Shown here piece after piece: positions 1-8,672 of a stretch of 64,000 nt of DNA. Made by a program: the position numbers and the translations under genes. Below the pieces are notes generated by a model. That model worked only from the letters and a program-made list of their open reading frames with translations, did no database searches and was not told the DNA's origin. The DNA comes from Halolamina sp. CBA1230 (GTDB taxonomy: Archaea > Halobacteriota > Halobacteria > Halobacteriales > Haloferacaceae): contig NZ_CP054587.1 in assembly GCF_002025255.2 (NCBI RefSeq), positions 310,001 to 374,000 on the forward strand, written 5' to 3'. Position 1 is the stretch's first letter; each line of letters starts with the position of its first letter.

Positions 1-764
1 AGAAACCCTCGACGCGGACTCGCACGTCGTTCGAGGCTGGCGTGACCGAACTCGGTGGCCACCCGACGTTCCTCGGTCAGGACGATATTCACCTCGGCCA
101 CGGCGAGCCGCTGAAGGACACCGCCCGCGCGCTCTCGCAGTACGTCGACGCGCTGGTGGCGCGGCTGAACAGCCACGACGACCTCGCGGAACTGGCCGCC
201 CACGCCGACGTGCCGGTCGTGAACGCGCTGACCGACCGCGCACACCCCTGCCAGACGCTCGCGGACCTGCTGACGCTGCGGGAGATCGCGGCCGAGGAGG
301 GGGGAGAACTGCAGGACCTGACGCTCGCGTGGGTCGGCGACGGGAACAACGTCGCGCGCTCGCTCGTCGTCGGCTGTGCGCTCGCGGGCGTGGAGCTACG
401 CGTCGCGACCCCCGAGGGGTACGGCGTCGACGACGAGGCGCTCGCGGCGGCGGCAGCGGCCGACGGCGAACCAACCCTGTTCGATAGCCCCGGCGCCGCC
501 GTCGCCGGTGCGGACGTCGTCTACACCGACGTCTGGGTCAGCATGGGCGACAGCGAGGCGAAAATCCCCGATTTCGAGGGGTTCCAGGTCGACGAAGCGC
601 TGCTCGGCGACGCGAAGCTGATGCACTGTCTCCCCGCGAACCGCGGGCAGGAGGTGACCGACGGCGCGCTGGAGAGCGAGCAGTCGGTGGTCTGGCAGCA
701 GGCCGGCAACCGCAAACCGACCCAACAGGCGCTGCTGCTGGAACTGATAACCGGCAGTCGGTAG
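1..764 (+). CDS. argF: ornithine carbamoyltransferase (5'-truncated at window edge)
   Basis: Transfers the carbamoyl group of carbamoyl phosphate to ornithine to give citrulline in cytosolic arginine synthesis. The frame is open from base 3 and already reads the carbamoyl-phosphate loop STRTRTSFE, so the N-terminal ~50 residues lie outside the window. An in-frame GTG at 42 is internal to the protein. Further on are HPCQTLADL, the ornithine-side VSMGD segment and the catalytic HCLPANRG near the C-terminus. These features separate it from the aspartate enzyme PyrB encoded near 55 kb. The gene ends intact with TAG and is followed by a convergent small membrane gene. Confidence 0.95.
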   Translation, partial: KPSTRTRTSFEAGVTELGGHPTFLGQDDIHLGHGEPLKDTARALSQYVDALVARLNSHDDLAELAAHADVPVVNALTDRAHPCQTLADLLTLREIAAEEGGELQDLTLAWVGDGNNVARSLVVGCALAGVELRVATPEGYGVDDEALAAAAAADGEPTLFDSPGAAVAGADVVYTDVWVSMGDSEAKIPDFEGFQVDEALLGDAKLMHCLPANRGQEVTDGALESEQSVVWQQAGNRKPTQQALLLELITGSR

Positions 765-800
765 CGGCTCTCGCGGTCAGTCCGACGCGGGCGATGTGGG

Positions 801-1058
801 TTACGTGCCGACGCGATCCCGGATCCGGGTGAAAACGTAGCTCAGACAGAAGTAGAGGGCGAGCAGAACGGTCAGCCCGGTGATGTACGTCATCAGCGAC
901 GAGTATCCCCACGTCTGCGTCCAGATATCGATCAGCGACCAGGTAATTGCCCAGCCCAGTACAGCGGTGGTTACGATAGTTACCGCTTTCACCCGTATCG
1001 AGTCGTGGTCGGTTGTCGTCGCCCACAGGTCTTTCAGTGACGCTAACGAGGAAGCCAT
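801..1058 (-). CDS. small membrane protein, unknown function
   Basis: 85 residues. A short polar N-terminus is followed by two hydrophobic helices, about residues 25-45 and 55-75, and a basic tail (TRIRDRVGT). The first helix, with KAVTIVTTAVLGWAITW before it, faintly resembles two-helix DUF2061-type proteins, but I would not assign it. The ATG at 1058 sits about 30 bases below a weak TATA-like ACTATTTTC and directly against a 16-base palindrome (listed separately). It converges on argF and has no partner gene. Confidence 0.6.
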   Translation of the reverse strand: MASSLASLKDLWATTTDHDSIRVKAVTIVTTAVLGWAITWSLIDIWTQTWGYSSLMTYITGLTVLLALYFCLSYVFTRIRDRVGT

Positions 1059-1074
1059 TAGTTGAAACCAACTA
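1059..1074. promoter_or_regulatory. 16-bp perfect palindrome abutting a start codon
   Basis: TAGTTG-AAAC-CAACTA is a perfect inverted repeat with a 4-base loop, directly upstream of the ATG of the minus-strand membrane gene. It lies between that start and a weak TATA-like element near 1088. The position fits a repressor operator over the transcription start or a short 5' hairpin. The role is inferred from position only. Confidence 0.35.
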
Positions 1075-1276
1075 TCCTAGGGTGAAAATAGTTCTGCCGT
1101 GGGGCGACCGAACTGTCACGCAACAGAAACTATTGCAGCGATCTCAGTCGCGTTATTACGAGACCTGCTCCTCTCTCGCGTTTCGCGGGCGGTCTGGACG
1201 GTGAATCCGTGGGACGGTCGGCTCACGCCCCCTCGAACGGCGGGGGGACGTGCTCGCCGGGTGGCAGTAGCGGCGT

Positions 1277-2356
1277 TCAGGCCGCGACGTCGCCGGCCAT
1301 CTCGACCGCCTCGTCGACGCCGACCTCTTCGTCCAGTTCGGCGAGCCGGGAGAGCAGTGCCTCGACACGGGCCTCGGTCGGCTCCCGTCCGGCGCGTTCG
1401 AGCAGCGTCCGGGCCGCACCCGCGCCCGTACTCGCGCCGAACAGGAGCCGTCGTTCCCCACCGAACCGCGCCGGGTCGAACGGCTCAAACGTCGACGGCT
1501 CGTCGAGCATCGCCGCGGTGTGGAGCCCCGACTCGTGGGAGAACACCTCGTCGCCGAGCAGCGGTTTCGTCGGTGAGACGTCCTCGTCCAGCGTCTCCAG
1601 CACGCGTCGGGCGACGGGGAGCAACGACGGCTCGTCGACCGCGAGGTCGATCGGCTCCACGCCGACGGCGGCCGCGGCGACGAACTCCTCGGTCGCCGTG
1701 TTCCCGGCACGCTCGCCGATCCCGCCGACGGAGACGTCGACTTTTCCCGCACCCACGCGGCCCGCCGCCAGCGCGTTCGCCGTGCCGACGCCGAGATCCT
1801 CGTGGAAATGAACCCCGACGGATCCGAGATCGGTGTCGAGGTCGGCGAGGAACTGCTGGACGCCCGCCGGCGTCCGCGAGCCGACCGTGTCCGCGACGGT
1901 GTACCAGTCGGCGTCGACGGCCGCGAACAGGTCGTCGAGGTGGCGGGGATCGGTGCGGAACCCGTCCATCGCGGTCAGGTGGACGTCGGCGTCCCCCGCC
2001 CGCGCGAGCGCCGCAGCCTCCCGGACGGATTCGACCATCGACTCCCGGGAGGAGCCAAGCACGGCATCGAGCTGTCGGTCGCTGGTCGGCGCGAACAGGT
2101 CGACCACGTCGACGCCGGCGTCGAGGGCGGCCTCGACGTCGCCCGGAACCGCGCGGGCGAGCCCCGTCACGTCGGCCGCCACGTCGAGTCGCTCACAGAC
2201 CTTTCGGGTCCGCTCGCCGGCGACGGGGAACCCGATCTGGAGGAAGTCGGCGCCGAGTTCGTCGAGTTCGCGGGCCGCCGCCACCTTCTGGTCGACCGTA
2301 TACTCGACGCCGGGGCGCTGCTCCCCCTCCCGAAGGGTCAGATCGAGCAGTTTCAC
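1277..2356 (-). CDS. LeuA / homocitrate / citramalate synthase-family enzyme, short form
   Basis: 359 residues of the DRE-TIM metallolyase family, whose members condense acetyl-CoA with a 2-oxoacid. Visible are the opening LLDLTLREGEQ, the metal-binding HxH in VHFHEDLG, and the LeuA-type VGGIGERAGNTA followed by FSHESGLHT. The ~130-residue C-terminal LeuA regulatory domain is absent, so the size fits homocitrate or citramalate synthase-like enzymes better than true isopropylmalate synthase. The start is GTG at 2356, overlapping the CoA transferase stop as GTGA; the longer upstream frame is Arg-rich shadow. It is the last gene of a six-gene operon with an ABC importer. The GERAGN motif argues against HMG-CoA lyase. 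Substrate unknown. Confidence 0.85.
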   Translation of the reverse strand: MKLLDLTLREGEQRPGVEYTVDQKVAAARELDELGADFLQIGFPVAGERTRKVCERLDVAADVTGLARAVPGDVEAALDAGVDVVDLFAPTSDRQLDAVLGSSRESMVESVREAAALARAGDADVHLTAMDGFRTDPRHLDDLFAAVDADWYTVADTVGSRTPAGVQQFLADLDTDLGSVGVHFHEDLGVGTANALAAGRVGAGKVDVSVGGIGERAGNTATEEFVAAAAVGVEPIDLAVDEPSLLPVARRVLETLDEDVSPTKPLLGDEVFSHESGLHTAAMLDEPSTFEPFDPARFGGERRLLFGASTGAGAARTLLERAGREPTEARVEALLSRLAELDEEVGVDEAVEMAGDVAA

Positions 2357-3630
2357 ACTGCACCCTCCTCCCGGAGCCGCTCGCGCTCCTGCTCGTCGTA
2401 GCCCAGCGCCTCGAGCACGGCGTCGGTGTCCTCGCCGAGCTCGGGCGGGTCGGTGTTCTCGACCCGTTCGAAGCCAGTCGAGCGCGCGGGGTAGCGGGGC
2501 ACGTCGATATCGCCGCCGTCGCCCTCGGTCGCGCGGACCGTCCCGAGCGCGTCGGTCTCCCGGAGGTGGCGGTCGTCGACCACGTCCTGTGTGTCGTTGA
2601 TCGGCGCGACCGGAACCCCGGCCTTCCGCAGCCGCTCGATCAGCTCCTCGGCGTCGAACTTCCCGCAAGCCGCGCCGACGCGCTCGTTCAGTGCGTCGCG
2701 GTTGGCCCGCCGGTCGTCGAGCGTGGCGAAACGCTCCTCCTCGTGGAGGTCGGTGTCGAGCGCTTCACACAGCGCCTCCCACTGCCCCTGCGAGGAGGGG
2801 CCGACGAACACCCACTCGTCGTCGGCGGACTGGTAGGCGTCGTAGGGGGCCCAGTTTGGGTGGCCGGCGCCGATCGGTTCGGGCACCTCGTCGTACGCCT
2901 GCGTGTACGCCAGCCAGTACCCCATCAGCGAGACGGTGCTCTCGTACAGCGGGACGGTGACGTGCTGCCCCTCGCCGCTCGCGTCGCGCTGGCGCACGCC
3001 GCCGAGCACCGAGATGGCGCCGTACAGCGAGGCGGCCATGTCCGCGAGGCTGGTGCCACACCGGACGGGCGGCTGGTCCGGATGCCCCGTGACGCTCATC
3101 ACGCCCGAGAGCGCCTCCGCCACGGGGTCGAGCGCGGGGTACTCCTGGTAGGGCCCCTCGTTGAACCCCTTGATCGAGCAGTAGACGAGCTCGTCGTTCA
3201 CCTGCTTCATGTCGTCGTAACCGACGCCGAGCCGGTCCGCGGTGCCGGCCGCGAAGTTCTCGATCAACACGTCAGCCTCCGCGACCAGATCCTCGAACAC
3301 CGCGCTCCCCTCGTCGGATTTCAGATCGAGGGTGACGCCCAGCTTGTTGCGGTTGACGTAGTTGAACGAGGCGTTCCCGGTGGGCGAGGAGTCACGGACA
3401 GCGTCGCCGCCGTTCGGATGCTCGACCTTGATCACCTCGGCGCCGAGGTCGGCCAGCAGCATCGAGCAGAACGGGCCGGCGATGATGTGGCCGAGTTCGA
3501 GCACAGTCACGTCCGAGAGCGGTCGGCCCTCGGTGCCGGGGAGTAGCCCCGGCACGACCCGGCCCCCGTCGGCGCGAGGTCGGTCTGGCTCGGACTGTGC
3601 GCCGTGCGTTGGATCATCGTGGCAGGTCAT
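2353..3630 (-). CDS. class III (CaiB/BaiF family) CoA transferase
   Basis: 425 residues. Family III enzymes move CoA between carboxylic acids through an aspartyl-CoA intermediate. The N-terminus reads VLELGHIIAGPFCSMLLADLG and VIKVEHPNGGD as in Frc/CaiB enzymes, and the catalytic Asp is most likely the one in ALDPVAEALSG (about residue 170). The first ~35 residues are low-complexity, so a shorter start is possible, but ATG 3630 forms an ATGA overlap with the ABC ATPase stop, which favours it. Its own stop overlaps the downstream GTG. Both overlaps imply translational coupling and a shared pathway. Haloarchaeal mesaconate CoA transferase is in this family, but no methylaspartate-cycle genes are adjacent. 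Confidence 0.88.
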   Translation of the reverse strand: MTCHDDPTHGAQSEPDRPRADGGRVVPGLLPGTEGRPLSDVTVLELGHIIAGPFCSMLLADLGAEVIKVEHPNGGDAVRDSSPTGNASFNYVNRNKLGVTLDLKSDEGSAVFEDLVAEADVLIENFAAGTADRLGVGYDDMKQVNDELVYCSIKGFNEGPYQEYPALDPVAEALSGVMSVTGHPDQPPVRCGTSLADMAASLYGAISVLGGVRQRDASGEGQHVTVPLYESTVSLMGYWLAYTQAYDEVPEPIGAGHPNWAPYDAYQSADDEWVFVGPSSQGQWEALCEALDTDLHEEERFATLDDRRANRDALNERVGAACGKFDAEELIERLRKAGVPVAPINDTQDVVDDRHLRETDALGTVRATEGDGGDIDVPRYPARSTGFERVENTDPPELGEDTDAVLEALGYDEQERERLREEGAV

Positions 3631-4754
3631 TGCGGGGGAGTAGTGGAGGTGACGAGTTCGTCGCCGTGGCAGATGGTCTCGCCGTCGCTGTCGAACACGA
3701 ACGCCTCGGCGGCGTCGAAGCCGACCGAGAGCTCGTCGCCGGGTTTGACGTCGCCGACGTCCTCGTCGACGATGTTGACGTGGGTGCCGGCCACGCTCGT
3801 CCCGTGGATCACGAACTCGGTGCCGAGCTGTTCGATCACGTCGGTGACAACCCGGATACGGTGGTCGCCGTGATCCGGCGAGAGGTACTGTGGACGGATC
3901 CCGACCGTGACCGAGTCGCCGACGCGGTCGTCGAACAGCTCCGGCGGCGCCGGGATCTCGAACTGCTCGCCCACCAGCGCCGGGCCGTCGTCGCCCGCCT
4001 CGACGGTCGCGGGGAGCGTGTTGGTCGAGGGTGTGCCGATGAACTCCGCGACGTACTGGGAGACCGGGCGGTCGAACAGATCCCCCGGCGGCGCGAACTG
4101 TGCGAGGCGACCCTCCTCGAGCAGGAGCACGTGGTCGCTCATCGTCATCGCCTCGGTCTGGTCGTGCGTGACGTACACCATCGTCGCGTCCATCTCCTTG
4201 TGGAGGCGCTGGACCTCCACCCGGAGTTCGGCTTTGAGTTTGGCGTCGAGGTCGGACATCGGCTCGTCGAGCAGGAGCACGTCGGGGTCCTGGACGAACG
4301 CGCTGCCCAGCGCGACGCGCTGCTGCTGGCCGCCGGAGAGCTCCGAGGGCATCTTCTCCAGCTGCTCGGTGATCTGGAGCGTCTCGGCAGCCTCGTCGAC
4401 GGCGGCGTCGCGCTCCGCCTTCGAGACGCCGGCGACTTTCAGCCCGTACGCGATGTTCTCCCGCACGCTCATGTGTGGGTAGAGCGCGATCGACTGGAAC
4501 ACCATCGCGGCGTTGCGGTCCTGCGGGCGCACCTCGGTCACGTCGCGGTCGCCGAAGTGGATGGTTCCCGAGGTCGGGCTCTCCAGGCCGGCGATCATCC
4601 GCAGCGTGGTGGTTTTCCCGCAGCCGGAGGGGCCGACGATGGTCGTGAACGACCCCTCCGGGATCTCGAGGGAGAGGTCGTCGACGGCAACGTGGGTCGT
4701 TCCGGCGGTGTGGTACTCCTTACAGACGTCGTCGAGTCGTATCGGTCGTGCCAT
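3627..4754 (-). CDS. ABC importer ATPase, MalK/UgpC type
   Basis: 375 residues; the ATP-hydrolysing subunit of a CUT1-type (sugar, polyol or glycerol-phosphate) importer. Walker A GPSGCGKTT is at residues 41-49, with Q-loop VFQSIALYPHM, signature LSGGQQQR, Walker B LLLDEP and H-loop THDQTEA, followed by a C-terminal TOBE/MalK-like domain from about residue 240. The usual Arg after the signature (ALGRA) is Ser here (ALGSA). ATG 4754 follows the permease stop by two bases; the longer upstream frame is shadow. Its stop overlaps the CoA transferase start, so it sits mid-operon. Confidence 0.93.
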   Translation of the reverse strand: MARPIRLDDVCKEYHTAGTTHVAVDDLSLEIPEGSFTTIVGPSGCGKTTTLRMIAGLESPTSGTIHFGDRDVTEVRPQDRNAAMVFQSIALYPHMSVRENIAYGLKVAGVSKAERDAAVDEAAETLQITEQLEKMPSELSGGQQQRVALGSAFVQDPDVLLLDEPMSDLDAKLKAELRVEVQRLHKEMDATMVYVTHDQTEAMTMSDHVLLLEEGRLAQFAPPGDLFDRPVSQYVAEFIGTPSTNTLPATVEAGDDGPALVGEQFEIPAPPELFDDRVGDSVTVGIRPQYLSPDHGDHRIRVVTDVIEQLGTEFVIHGTSVAGTHVNIVDEDVGDVKPGDELSVGFDAAEAFVFDSDGETICHGDELVTSTTPPQ

Positions 4755-4756
4755 AG

Positions 4757-5632
4757 TTATTCGAGGCCTCCGACGTTGAAGCCCTGCAGCAGGTAGTTCT
4801 GGAGGAACAGTGCGATCGCAAACGGCGGCAGCGACATCAGCACCGCGGCCGCCATCGTCTCCGACCAGCCGATGGTCACTCGGTCGAGGAACAGGCTGGC
4901 GCCGACGGTGATGGGGTACATCTCCTGTTGGCTCATCACCACCCGCGCCATCGTGAAGTCGTTCCACGCGACCGAGAACGCGAAGATCGCGGTCGCGATC
5001 GTGCCGGGCCGCGCGACCGGGAGGACCACCTCCCAGAGCGTGCGGGTCCGACTGGCGCCGCGGATCCACGCCGACTCCTCTAGCGCGATCGGCACCGTCT
5101 GGAAGTACTGCCACATCAACCAGATGCCGAACGGCGCGGAGATACCCGTCAGCGCCATCGTCAGCGCGAAGTAGCTGTCGAGCAGCCCCAGCGTGTAGAA
5201 GATCACGTACAGCGGGATCGCGAGCACGATCGGGCTGAACATGTACGCGAACAGCACCGCCCGCGCCGCCACCGTCTTCCCGCGGAAGTCGAACCGGGTC
5301 AGGCCGTAGCCCGCCGCGACCGACAGCGCCGTCGCCAGCAGCGTCGACGACGCCGTGACGACGAAGCTGTTGAACAGGTACCGGGGCGTGCCGGTCTCCG
5401 TGAACAGCAGCACGAAGTTGTCGATCGTGACCGAGTTCAGGAGGAGGTTCACGTCCCCGCCACGGAACGTGGTCGCCGACGGCTGGAACGCGATGGCGAT
5501 CATCACGTACACCGGGATGCTGACGAAGATCGAGACCAGCAGCGCCGTGAGGATCACCGCAACCCGGCGCACCCGCTCCTGGGTGTGCTGGCTGACGTAC
5601 GTCCCCGCGGCGCCCTCGCCGATACCGAACAT
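4757..5632 (-). CDS. ABC importer permease, MalG type
   Basis: 291 residues with about six membrane helices and the cytoplasmic coupling (EAA) loop EESAWIRGASRTRTLWEVVLP that docks on the ATPase. The C-terminus runs to LQNYLLQGFNVGGLE, typical of CUT1 MalG-like subunits. The ATG at 5632 shares a base with the stop of the partner permease (TGATG). It forms the transmembrane channel with the next gene. Substrate cannot be read from the sequence. Confidence 0.92.
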   Translation of the reverse strand: MFGIGEGAAGTYVSQHTQERVRRVAVILTALLVSIFVSIPVYVMIAIAFQPSATTFRGGDVNLLLNSVTIDNFVLLFTETGTPRYLFNSFVVTASSTLLATALSVAAGYGLTRFDFRGKTVAARAVLFAYMFSPIVLAIPLYVIFYTLGLLDSYFALTMALTGISAPFGIWLMWQYFQTVPIALEESAWIRGASRTRTLWEVVLPVARPGTIATAIFAFSVAWNDFTMARVVMSQQEMYPITVGASLFLDRVTIGWSETMAAAVLMSLPPFAIALFLQNYLLQGFNVGGLE

Positions 5633-6543
5633 CAGGCGGTCACCTCCTTCTCGGGCTTGAACGCCCAGAAGTAGACGACGGCCGTCGACGCCAGCAGCAG
5701 GAACATGATCCCCGCAAGCGCCGTCGCCGCCGCGAAGTCAGTCTCGAAGAAGGCCAGCTCGTACACCCGGATCGGGAGGGTAGTCGTGGCGTTCAGCGGT
5801 CCACCGCTTGTCGCGAGGTAGATGATGTCGAACTTGTTGAACATCCAGATCCCCCTGACGAGGATGATGATCAGGACCGCCCCACGGAGCTGCGGGGCGG
5901 TGATGTCACGGAACGCCTGCCACGTCGACGCCCCCTCGACGCGAGCGCGCTCGTAGAGGTTCGGGTCGATCGCCTGCAGCCGGGCCAACAGGATGAAGAA
6001 GGCGAACGAGCCGTACTTCCAGACGCTGGCGACGACGACCGCGGGCATCGCCCACTGCAGCGACGAGAAGAACGACAGCGGCTCCTGGATCAGCCCGTAG
6101 TCGAGCAGGAACTGGTTCACCGCGCCGACGTTGGGGTCGAGCAGGAACGTCCACATGAAGATGACCACCAGCGTCGGCAGCAGGTACGGGAAGATCATCA
6201 TCGTCCGCAGCGCGTTCCCACCCTTGATCTCGCGGTTGACCACCAGTGCGAGCCCCAGCCCCAGCGCGAGGCTGAGAAGCGTCGAGGAGAGCGCGTAGAG
6301 GACGCTGTTGAGCAGTGCTTTGCCGAATATCTCCGAGGAGAGAACCTGTGCGTAGTTCGCGAGCCCCGCGAACTCCGCAGCCCCGGTCGGGTCCGAGAAC
6401 AGGCTCATCCCCAGCGCGTAGCCGATGGGAACACCCCAGACGAGGACGAAAAACAGCGTGAACGGGACGAACGTCGCGAGCAACAGCAGCCGCTTCTCGT
6501 CGAACTCGCCGAGGCGCCCCTGCAGCGCACTAACTGCGGACAT
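5632..6543 (-). CDS. ABC importer permease, MalF type
   Basis: 303 residues with about six helices; the first begins near FVPFTLFFVLVWGVPIGYA. The coupling loop is YERARVEGASTWQAFRDITA. The short N-terminal region lacks the extra helices of enteric MalF, as in most CUT1 systems outside enterics. Nine bases separate it from the binding-protein gene upstream, and it overlaps the second permease by one base. Together they form the heterodimeric membrane pore. Confidence 0.92.
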   Translation of the reverse strand: MSAVSALQGRLGEFDEKRLLLLATFVPFTLFFVLVWGVPIGYALGMSLFSDPTGAAEFAGLANYAQVLSSEIFGKALLNSVLYALSSTLLSLALGLGLALVVNREIKGGNALRTMMIFPYLLPTLVVIFMWTFLLDPNVGAVNQFLLDYGLIQEPLSFFSSLQWAMPAVVVASVWKYGSFAFFILLARLQAIDPNLYERARVEGASTWQAFRDITAPQLRGAVLIIILVRGIWMFNKFDIIYLATSGGPLNATTTLPIRVYELAFFETDFAAATALAGIMFLLLASTAVVYFWAFKPEKEVTA

Positions 6544-6552
6544 CGAGGAGCG

Positions 6553-7866
6553 TTACTCCTCCTGAAGCCCGCGGAGCTCTTCTGCCACCCAGTCGACGGT
6601 CTCCTCGGGTGAACGGTTCCCCACGATGAGCTGTTCGGCCGACTGGCCGAACAGCTGTTCGCTGTAGGCGTTGGCGGCGGTGAGGTTGGGCGCACCCTCG
6701 TCGCCGGTCGCGAGCACCGTCGTGAACGCGTCCCAGTTGTTCCGGACCAGATCCACCGCCTCCTGGTGCTCCGACAACACCTCGTTCTCCTGCATCGCGT
6801 CGCTGTTCATCAGCTCTTCCGTCGGCGGCCACTGGAACAGCGGCGCCGACAGCACGAAGTCGAGGAACCGCTCGGACTCGCTGAAGAAGCGCGTGAACTC
6901 CTGAGCGCCCTCGGTGGCCTCGCCGTCGCTCCGGACGACGTGGCCCTCCATGTACGCCCACCACTTGTCCTGCTGGCCGCCCTCCGGCATCGGGTAGGCC
7001 GTCGGTGTGAGGTTCTCGACCAGATCGGGTCGGTTCTGACGGATCGTCAGGATCGGCAGGCCGCCGACGGACATCAGCGCCGCGGCGTTGCCCTGCTGGA
7101 GCGCCTGCGTGCCGTCGCCCCACTCCCAGCCGGAGCCGTTCGGCGCGTACTCGTTGATGTTCTGGAGCCACTGGTACGTCTCGACGGCCCGTTCGCGGTT
7201 CCCTCCCTGATCGATCGTGACCTCGATGTCGTCGGAGGGGCCGCTGTAGATGTCCACGTTGTTCTGCCAGAGGTACTGGGTCGCGGACGTGTCCGCGTTG
7301 TTGGTCTGGCCCGTCGGGACGACGAAGCCGTTGATGTCCTCCTCCTCGCTGACCCGCTGGGCCTCGCTGAGCCACGTGTCGAACGTCGTCGGGTTCTCCT
7401 CGTAGAGGTCGTTACGGTACCACCCCATCAGCGGTTCGACCATCGTCGGCGCGAAGTACGATTCGCCGCCGACGTTGACCGGATCCGGGAGACCGACGTC
7501 CTGGACGGCCTCGGTAACCGTCGCGAGGTTGCCGTTCTGCTGGTACCGGTACGCGTCGGCGGACGTGTCGAACACCAGATCCGGCGGGTTCCCCGCCGCG
7601 AGCATCTGCTGGAGCTCCTCGTCCGTCGACGTCCCGCGCGAGGTGTACGTTACCTCGACGGTGTAGTCGAACTCGTTCTCGAACTCGGTGATGATGTCGT
7701 CGACGACATCACTGGAGTCCCCTCGGTCCGAGAGATACCGGATCGTGTTCTCTCCGCCGCCGCCACCGCCCAGGCAGCCCGCGATTCCCAGCGTCGCTGT
7801 CGCCCCAGCGGCGCCGGCGAACCGTCGGCGTGTGAACTGTTTGCGTGCCATGTCTTCTATAACCAT
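6553..7866 (-). CDS. ABC importer substrate-binding lipoprotein (Tat-exported)
   Basis: 437 residues from ATG 7866, or 432 from the ATG at 7851 (MARKQF). It has a twin-arginine signal (RRRFAGAAGATATLGIAGC) whose lipobox Cys precedes a Gly-rich linker, as usual for haloarchaeal binding proteins. The rest is a cluster B / UgpB-like extracellular solute-binding domain (FETW-type segments, PTGQTNN, GVGG-like SVGGLPI). It captures the ligand outside the membrane for the two permeases. A TATA-like TTTAAG at about 7908-7913 overlaps the stop of the regulator gene and would start a transcript ~17 bases before ATG 7866, so the operon seems to have its own promoter. Confidence 0.93.
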   Translation of the reverse strand: MVIEDMARKQFTRRRFAGAAGATATLGIAGCLGGGGGGENTIRYLSDRGDSSDVVDDIITEFENEFDYTVEVTYTSRGTSTDEELQQMLAAGNPPDLVFDTSADAYRYQQNGNLATVTEAVQDVGLPDPVNVGGESYFAPTMVEPLMGWYRNDLYEENPTTFDTWLSEAQRVSEEEDINGFVVPTGQTNNADTSATQYLWQNNVDIYSGPSDDIEVTIDQGGNRERAVETYQWLQNINEYAPNGSGWEWGDGTQALQQGNAAALMSVGGLPILTIRQNRPDLVENLTPTAYPMPEGGQQDKWWAYMEGHVVRSDGEATEGAQEFTRFFSESERFLDFVLSAPLFQWPPTEELMNSDAMQENEVLSEHQEAVDLVRNNWDAFTTVLATGDEGAPNLTAANAYSEQLFGQSAEQLIVGNRSPEETVDWVAEELRGLQEE

Positions 7867-7904
7867 AGTTCGGGATGGTTGGCTTTCCCGCCTACACTCG
7901 TTGG

Positions 7905-7914
7905 CTCTTTAAGT
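7905..7914 (-). promoter_or_regulatory. putative TATA element of the ABC/CoA-transferase operon
   Basis: On the minus strand ACTTAAAGAG lies 40-45 bases before ATG 7866 and overlaps the TAA of the upstream regulator. Distance and composition fit an archaeal TATA box with a short leader. Not experimentally shown. Confidence 0.5.
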
Positions 7915-8598
7915 GCTAGTCGGGTCGGAAACCTGCTCGTCCTCCAGCATGAACGCCGCCTCGTCGGGGGTGGGTTCGTCACTCCGGTCGCCACGGCTGA
8001 GCGCGTCGGAGAGCAGCGCCCGTTCCGCCTTCCGGAGGTGTTCGAGGAACGTGGAGTGAGCGATGTCGAGCTCGTCGGCCAGCGTCTCCGCGTCGACCTC
8101 GCGGGGCCACTCGTAGTACCCCTGTCGGAGCGCGGTCGAGATCACCTCCGATTGGCGTTCGGAGAGCATGCTGTCGGGTTCGAGGTACGGGGTGAGTCGG
8201 CCGAGCCGGACCGTGCTGATGGCTCCGAGCTCCTCGATCATCTTCCGAAGGTCCGCCCGCCGGTACACCACCACGTCGAACACGCGCTGATCGCCGCTGA
8301 CCTGATCCCGGCCTTCGAGCATCCCGTGGTTCTCGCGGATGATCGGGAGCGCGCCACAGGCGTGCTTGGTCACCGCCAGCCGGCTGTCCTCGAGCCGGTC
8401 GAGCTCGATCACCTCCTCCGACGCTCGGAGCGCCGACGCGATCTCGTCGATCCGGTCCCCGGCGTCGAGCACGAACCGCACCCTGTCGCCGCCGATCACC
8501 TCCTCGCTGCTGACGGCGAAGGAGACGTTCCACTCGTCGGTCACGCGGCTGAGGATACAGTTCGCGTCGAGCTTGATGTAGATCTTGGCACGGTACAT
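7909..8598 (-). CDS. Bat-type HTH transcriptional regulator (HTH_10 family)
   Basis: 229 residues. The C-terminal ~55 residues (LSERQSEVISTALRQGYYEWPREV, then LADELDIAHSTFLEHLRKAE) form the helix-turn-helix typical of bacterio-opsin-activator-like haloarchaeal regulators. The N-terminal ~150 residues are a conserved ligand or sensor region without a PAS or GAF core that I can recognise. ATG 8598 (MYRAKIYIK) was chosen over the longer frame because the homologous region starts there. It is encoded directly upstream of the importer operon on the same strand, 42 bases before its first ATG, so it is the likely local regulator. That target is inferred. Confidence 0.85.
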   Translation of the reverse strand: MYRAKIYIKLDANCILSRVTDEWNVSFAVSSEEVIGGDRVRFVLDAGDRIDEIASALRASEEVIELDRLEDSRLAVTKHACGALPIIRENHGMLEGRDQVSGDQRVFDVVVYRRADLRKMIEELGAISTVRLGRLTPYLEPDSMLSERQSEVISTALRQGYYEWPREVDAETLADELDIAHSTFLEHLRKAERALLSDALSRGDRSDEPTPDEAAFMLEDEQVSDPTST

Positions 8599-8672
8599 GC
8601 CCGGGCGGAGGCAGTAAACGTACTTCAGTCTTGGTACCCGTTCACGACGCACAGGCGTGGTACTGACCCACA

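Noticed and set aside
1277-2356. 2-isopropylmalate synthase (leuA) proper
   Set aside because: The regulatory C-terminal domain is missing and no leucine-pathway genes are nearby.
1099-3546. 815-codon plus-strand open frame rich in Arg and Pro
   Set aside because: Antisense to the LeuA-like and CoA transferase genes; composition is that of a GC-rich shadow frame and no family motif appears.
2353-3630. Mesaconate CoA transferase of the methylaspartate cycle
   Set aside because: Same family, but glutamate mutase, methylaspartate ammonia-lyase and mesaconyl-CoA hydratase genes are not adjacent, so the assignment is unsupported.
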